Assembly: GCA_913061145.1 (NCBI GenBank)
Contig: CAJXUQ010000003.1
Coordinates: 187,208 to 234,467, forward strand
Reading direction: 5' to 3'
Length of the DNA: 47,260 bases
DNA from: an uncultured Haliea sp.
GTDB lineage: Bacteria > Pseudomonadota > Gammaproteobacteria > Pseudomonadales > Halieaceae
This document shows, in pieces, positions 43,139 to 47,260 of this stretch. Below the pieces are notes generated by a model. The model had not been told where the DNA came from, did not search any database, and worked only from the letters and a program-made list of their open reading frames with translations. The position numbers and the translations under genes are program-made. Each line of letters begins with the position of its first letter. Within the stretch, counting starts at the first letter, position 1.

Positions 43139-44530
43139 CTAGGGCGTACAGCTCCTAGCCCCATCGACTCCAGCGCTGGCTATGCAAGTGTCCGCAAAAA
43201 AACCTGGATTGACAGATGAAAGCATTTTGGCGACGTTCCCAAATGTGAATTTCCTGAACTCATCAGAATTGAACAATCCTTTTTCAACCAATTTCCACGC
43301 TTCATTAAGTACGTACTTCATATCCGGCACATCCCAATGCCCTATATCAGACGCAAACATGGCATTGAGGGAAAGTGAATAAGGCAACAACGTGTTGTTA
43401 AAGGCGAGTGCATTAAGGGGGTCATCCGCCTCACAGCCGAAGAACAGTTGTTCCGTGAAAACCTCTACAATGTCCTCGGGCCTATCTATCCCAGATAAAT
43501 GGAAGTCGTCGTGAGAGGCTTTATCCTCCCGTGAGCGAGCTTTCTGCAACCTTGCAATATCAAGATACGCCGGCTTAGCTTCACGCATCTCGCTCGGTCC
43601 ATATGCATCGATGAGCTTACTGCACAGGTCTATATCAAAATGTTCGGGATTGCATTTTTGCACCGAGTCCTTGTTTCTTTTCTCGTAGTGACCCAGTAAA
43701 TCAGCGTACAACTGTGCAGCCCAGCTGACGCCGCCCTCAAGAAAGTTGAATTTGAGTGTGGGGAAACGTCTGCACACCCCACCCATAATGAGGGATCTGC
43801 ATACGGCTTCCTGCGCGGCAGCAAAACTGCCGAGATGGTTATACACATAATTTTCAGGAGATTGCCTGGTGCCCCATCCATAACCGACGCCATGAAAGGA
43901 TGGCACCACCTGGTAAGCTGCGCATTTTGCCCATACCGGGTCATAATCGTAAGCGCTATCGATGCCCAGAGTGTCTATCCATTCGCGGTCATCATGATTT
44001 TTCCTGTGAATAACACCACTGGAAACTATCGCCTTTAAACCCAAGGTGCCGACAGCGTAATCCAGCTCTTCCAGCGCCTCATCGACACTGTTCAGAGGAA
44101 TGAGCGCAACCGGCTCCAGGCGGTCCCGCATACCTTCGTAGGACCGCGCATAGTAAGTATTTAGTGCCCGGGTACACACCTGTCTCAATTCATGGTCCTG
44201 GTAACTCAGTACGGTCAGCCCAAAACTGGGATACAGGAGCGCAAAATCCACGCCCATTTCCGGCAGCCTCTCGTAGGTTAGCTGCGGGAGCGTAACAGTC
44301 ATGCGATCGAGTGTATGTGCCTCCGGAATAGCCCAGTAGACCCGTGTGCGACCGAGCACATGTCCGCTGGCGTTCAAGGTTTCCGCAAGGTATTTTTCAA
44401 ATTTCAACTGTGTATCTTTCCCGCCAATTTCGCACACGGTCTCTACAATTACAGGGATAAATTCCATCAGATGGCCGTCGGCATCAATGATGGGATGCGC
44501 GATCTTGCTTCTTAGGGTTCTTGCGTCCAC
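43139..44530 (-). CDS. Amidohydrolase family (amidohydrolase_2) protein
   Basis: A 463-residue TIM-barrel metal hydrolase or decarboxylase. The N-terminal metal-binding region is HPIIDADGHLMEF, and a later active-site region is LKFNFLEGGVSWAAQLYADL. The family includes enzymes that cleave or decarboxylate ring-derived acids. I chose a GTG at 44530, which has AGGAAA upstream and begins VDARTLRSKIAHP; the open frame continues 28 codons into the preceding fragment. It is probably the last gene of the oxygenase cluster. Confidence 0.8.
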   Translation of the reverse strand: MDARTLRSKIAHPIIDADGHLMEFIPVIVETVCEIGGKDTQLKFEKYLAETLNASGHVLGRTRVYWAIPEAHTLDRMTVTLPQLTYERLPEMGVDFALLYPSFGLTVLSYQDHELRQVCTRALNTYYARSYEGMRDRLEPVALIPLNSVDEALEELDYAVGTLGLKAIVSSGVIHRKNHDDREWIDTLGIDSAYDYDPVWAKCAAYQVVPSFHGVGYGWGTRQSPENYVYNHLGSFAAAQEAVCRSLIMGGVCRRFPTLKFNFLEGGVSWAAQLYADLLGHYEKRNKDSVQKCNPEHFDIDLCSKLIDAYGPSEMREAKPAYLDIARLQKARSREDKASHDDFHLSGIDRPEDIVEVFTEQLFFGCEADDPLNALAFNNTLLPYSLSLNAMFASDIGHWDVPDMKYVLNEAWKLVEKGLFNSDEFRKFTFGNVAKMLSSVNPGFFADTCIASAGVDGARSCTP

Positions 44531-44573
44531 ATCGTATTTCCTGCGTGAAATTCGCTGCGGCGACACCTTGCTT

Positions 44574-45032
44574 CTAATTTGATGCTTTGAGCCTGTCCTC
44601 GTCCACCCGGCCAAATGTGTCTGTCGCCGCCAACGTAGTCCTGTGCATTTTCCGCCGGAACTTACGCTTGTGCCCGGTGGCAGTGTGGCAGGTACGCCAA
44701 TTGTCCCAGATTAGAATATCGCCCATTTGCCAATGGTGGGTATACGTGTATTTAGTATCGACCGCGATTGCCTTGAGCTTTGCTAGCAAGGCCTGGGCCT
44801 GCTCTTCTTCGTAGCCAACAACGTCACAGCTGAACATGGGGCTTATATTCAAAGCCTTGTAGCCACTTTCCGGATGAGTGATTACCAGTGGGTGGGCAAC
44901 ATCCGGGAAAGTGGGGAATTTGGTCAGCTTCGGATTTTGCGCCTCCCTGAGCCTGGTCTGCTTTATGGCGTCGGAGTAGTCGAACTGGTGGATAACCTCC
45001 AAATTCTCGATTTCCTTCTTCAAGCCTGCGGG
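44574..45032 (-). pseudogene. TauD/TfdA-family dioxygenase, C-terminal fragment
   Basis: About 150 codons of a TauD-type 2-oxoglutarate/Fe(II) dioxygenase (full length about 280). The present part shows HPLVITHPESGYKALNIS, then WQMGDILIWDNWRTCHTATGHKRKFRRKMHRTTL, which holds the third iron ligand His and the 2-oxoglutarate-binding Arg. The first half, with the HxD iron motif, is missing. Homology begins at PAGLKKEIENLEV, right after the first codons of a different gene. A product could start at a TTG (45021-45023), but it cannot be catalytic alone. Confidence 0.8.
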
Positions 45033-45070
45033 GTAACAACGCAGACTTTACCTTCGACTCGACCTGCCAT
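45033..45070 (-). pseudogene. First codons of a short-chain dehydrogenase gene, fused to the TauD fragment
   Basis: An ATG at 45068-45070, preceded by GAGGTGAACA, begins MAGRVEGKVCVVT. This is the standard start of short-chain dehydrogenase/reductases, where GKVxxVTGG leads into the NAD(P) loop. After 13 codons the sequence switches to the TauD gene in another frame and stops at 45020-45022. It looks like a deletion that joined the 5' end of one gene to the 3' half of the next. Confidence 0.6.
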
Positions 45071-45088
45071 TGTTCACCTCACTGTGTC

Positions 45089-45517
45089 TTATTTAGCATT
45101 TGCCAGCAGGTGGTTTTCCACCATCTGCAGTAGAGAGTCCAAGAACTGGTTCAACGTGGATTCAACTTCATCCGAAGGCGCATCTGTACTTCGTCCCTTA
45201 CTGATCCATCGTATGCTGCAGCTCGATGTGCCGACTGGCGTGACTGAAACGCTGGCGGAATAGTCTTCGATTGGCATTGGCATACCCTCCACTACACTGT
45301 TGGTGAACTCCATGTTCTCGTGATCCCTGGAATCAAGCCTCTCAATGGTCGGAGAACCGGGTACCACATACATTCGCCGAATCATACCGACGCCCTTACC
45401 TTCGTATTCGACCCGCCCCAAGTCGCTCGCCCAGCCGATATCATCGAACTTGGATAATAAGTTCCAAGCATTTCTGGCCGGTACCTTGATGTCTCTTTCG
45501 GCTGATACTATAATCAT
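45089..45517 (-). CDS. SRPBCC (START-like) family protein
   Basis: A 142-residue Bet v1-like protein, starting VSAERDIKVPARNAWNLLSKFDDIGWASDLGRVEYEGKGVGMIRRM. The helix-grip fold holds a hydrophobic cavity for small lipophilic ligands such as steroids or aromatic compounds; some members are cyclases. It is translationally coupled to the Rieske oxygenase (ATGA at 45514-45517), so it may bind the oxygenase substrate or product. Confidence 0.85.
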   Translation of the reverse strand: MIIVSAERDIKVPARNAWNLLSKFDDIGWASDLGRVEYEGKGVGMIRRMYVVPGSPTIERLDSRDHENMEFTNSVVEGMPMPIEDYSASVSVTPVGTSSCSIRWISKGRSTDAPSDEVESTLNQFLDSLLQMVENHLLANAK

Positions 45518-46905
45518 ATTTGCCTCCGGTTCGGTGCTCTGGCTTTGAAGCTGAGATACTTGTCTAGGGTTTCTCGCATATGACGAATTCGGGATTCTTG
45601 ATACGCAGACAATGTGTAAGTTTGCTTTTGACTAGAATAAAGACCTCGCTGAACCCGCGGCATCATATCCACATCCTGATCAATGATCCCGCCGTAATAA
45701 GTCAGGGCTTCAATATCACCAAATTTTTCGTTATCTTCAAGCCTTTGATAGGCTGCGTCATCGGGCCGGTCGCCAGAAAAAGGAAGCAGCAGATAGACCT
45801 CGAACAGGCACTTTTCGGGGCCCCCAGCGGGCGTTACCCGGTATGCCAAGGGGGATCCGTAGGCCGCAAACACTATCAGGTTAGGAAATATGTCGTACTG
45901 TACAACGTCAAGGATTTCACTGATATGTAGATCGGATATGTCTACGCCGCTGATAACCTTGAATCTCTGTGCAATCGTCTCGGCAATCAGATGACGTGGT
46001 GTGTTCGATTGATCGAGAGTGGCTGCTGGGTCACACAATCCAAATTCCTTTGCCGCGGTTAGAACGGTTTCGTCATTGGCGCGATTCTTTAAATGCGGGC
46101 TAGTGATCCCCGAGGGGTTAATCATCCGGGAGAAATATTCTTCGTCTTCCCACACATCGTACTGAGAATTGATGTCGCCAAAGAACTTAAGTGATTCAGG
46201 ATGCAGGCCGATCACGTGCAAGGTCTCGAGGAATGCCTCGATAACAACCTTCCAGTTACAATCTATATATTTTCCAACGTGGCTTGCCACATATCGGTCT
46301 TCCATAGGCCAGCGCTGAAAATGTTCTGGCAATCTCCCGAGGTATTCAGACAAGGGTTTGGCATCCGGGTCCAGATTGATGAAAACGAACCCGCCCCACG
46401 TGCCGACCAGGGCCTCAGGTAATCCGAAGTTGTCTGAATCAACTTGTGGAAAATCCCAGGAACATGGGACCTCTTTAAGCGTACCCTCCAACTCCCAGCT
46501 AAAGCCATGGAATGCGCAGCGAATTCTCTGCAAGTTTCCCCATCCGTCGCATAGACGTGTCCCCCGATGAGGGCAACTATTGATGAAGCCACGCAGCTTC
46601 TTGTCATTGCCACGCACGACAATCACACTGTATTTACCAATGTCGTAAACAGAATAGGTCCCGGGTTCGGCTACGGCGTGTTCCCGGCATGCCATCTGCC
46701 AAGTATGGTTCCACATGGTCTCAAACTCTAGATCATGAATTTCCCTGGACGTGTACACATCAGTGCTGAGATCGGCACTGCCCATTTCGCTCTGTGAGCA
46801 CTGTATGAACTCAGCAGGAGGCTTGCCGCCATCTCGGGCCAGGATATCTTGATAAATGAGGTCTACGTTATTTCGGTAACGCTTAAAGGCTTGATTATCA
46901 GTCAT
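45514..46905 (-). CDS. Rieske non-heme iron oxygenase, alpha subunit
   Basis: A 463-residue aromatic-ring-hydroxylating-type oxygenase. The Rieske [2Fe-2S] ligands are Cys111, His113, Cys130 and His133 in CPHRG and CAFHG. The mononuclear iron site has His230 and His235 in EAFLETLHVIGLHPES. It should add oxygen to a ring or alkyl substrate using electrons from a reductase not encoded here. The upstream P450 and the downstream SRPBCC protein and amidohydrolase suggest a degradation pathway for a bulky hydrophobic compound. Confidence 0.93.
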   Translation of the reverse strand: MTDNQAFKRYRNNVDLIYQDILARDGGKPPAEFIQCSQSEMGSADLSTDVYTSREIHDLEFETMWNHTWQMACREHAVAEPGTYSVYDIGKYSVIVVRGNDKKLRGFINSCPHRGTRLCDGWGNLQRIRCAFHGFSWELEGTLKEVPCSWDFPQVDSDNFGLPEALVGTWGGFVFINLDPDAKPLSEYLGRLPEHFQRWPMEDRYVASHVGKYIDCNWKVVIEAFLETLHVIGLHPESLKFFGDINSQYDVWEDEEYFSRMINPSGITSPHLKNRANDETVLTAAKEFGLCDPAATLDQSNTPRHLIAETIAQRFKVISGVDISDLHISEILDVVQYDIFPNLIVFAAYGSPLAYRVTPAGGPEKCLFEVYLLLPFSGDRPDDAAYQRLEDNEKFGDIEALTYYGGIIDQDVDMMPRVQRGLYSSQKQTYTLSAYQESRIRHMRETLDKYLSFKARAPNRRQI

Positions 46906-46940
46906 AACAATTGCCTATGTCCTATTTACAGCCTTGAAAC

Positions 46941-47260
46941 TTACGCGGGAACCATTGGCAGTTTTAGCCATCCTCTCAGAACAGGGACCGGAATGCGCAG
47001 TCCTTCTTCAGGCAGTAGCTTATACTTCGGCAGAAACTCCACCAAGTATTCGAAAGCGACTTCAGCTTCAAGCCGGGCCAACGCGTGGCCCATGCAGAAA
47101 TGAATGCCCTTGCCCAGCGCCAGGTGGTCGTTTGGGTCGCGCCTTAAGTCGAACTCATCGGGATTTGAAAAGACCTCCGTATCGCGGTTTGCTGATGCAA
47201 ATAATAGGTTCATCGCGGGTTAGCGGGAATTTGGTAGAGGCGAACGGTCAATCGGTTTAG
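46941..47260 (-). pseudogene. Cytochrome P450, C-terminal part with probable frameshift, runs off the window
   Basis: From 47213 down, the frame reads MNLLFASANRDTEVFSNPDEFDLRRD and then the heme-binding loop LALGKGIHFCMGHALARLE with the axial Cys. Upstream, the P450 pattern (YQIPANPR before NLLFA) continues in a different frame, and both frames hit a stop at 47210-47222. This indicates a one-base indel, either real or a sequencing error. The usual Phe of the FGxG heme motif is Leu here (LGKG). The gene stops 35 bp before the Rieske gene, which is transcribed after it. Confidence 0.65.

Noticed and set aside
42943..43158. 71-codon plus-strand frame after the istB fragment, and a 74-codon frame opposite
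   Set aside because: No ribosome-binding site or family pattern; one overlaps the end of the amidohydrolase gene.

Overview
The window reads as chromosomal DNA of a marine-type gammaproteobacterium. The suf, folE, rhlE and msrB proteins look gammaproteobacterial, and a WS/DGAT acyltransferase sits near several acyl-CoA enzymes. A Halieaceae/OM60-like host is plausible but is inference. No rRNA, CRISPR array, integrase or complete mobile element was seen. Every stretch longer than about 200 bp without a gene is described below.

Region 1 (1-15112) is G+C-rich core-like sequence. It holds the 5' part of a GAPDH-like gene, divergent folE, an MFS transporter, an acyl-CoA ligase, two small lipoproteins, a PhoD-type phosphatase and rhlE. 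It also holds a three-gene set of ATP-grasp ligase, membrane-bound inactive transglutaminase and retropepsin-like lipoprotein. Opposite to these runs msrB, a lipoprotein with a GspG-like domain, a hotdog thioesterase and a TPR-sulfotransferase.

Region 2 (15113-21457) is a complete SUF iron-sulfur assembly operon, sufBCDS-sufA-sufT-sufE. Its promoter overlaps a near-perfect IscR type 1 operator (24 of 25 consensus positions), although no iscR gene is adjacent. Region 3 (21476-32402, minus strand) holds a FATP-type acyl-CoA synthetase, an Opp-like ABC importer, a spinster-type MFS transporter and a DUF6502/DUF5666 pair. A 36-bp inverted repeat spans the start codon of the DUF6502 gene. On the plus strand follow an M32 carboxypeptidase, a WS/DGAT acyltransferase and tRNA-Thr(CGU).

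Region 4 (35510-47260) looks acquired: it is visibly less G+C-rich and full of junctions. A SRAP/YedK gene has lost its start and catalytic cysteine where it meets a MarR gene. The MarR gene is divergent from an RND efflux pair followed by two hotdog thioesterases. Next comes a mosaic of an IS3 orfA piece, a decayed second copy of the efflux adaptor 5' end, and an IS21 istB piece. The window closes with an oxidative catabolic cluster: amidohydrolase, a truncated TauD dioxygenase fused to the start of an SDR gene, an SRPBCC protein, a Rieske oxygenase and a frameshifted P450 that runs off the end.

The most informative new observations are the 36-bp palindrome, the IscR-controlled suf promoter, the adaptor duplication in which the lipobox Cys codon became a stop, the SRAP/MarR and SDR/TauD junctions, and the MarR-RND-double-thioesterase operon.
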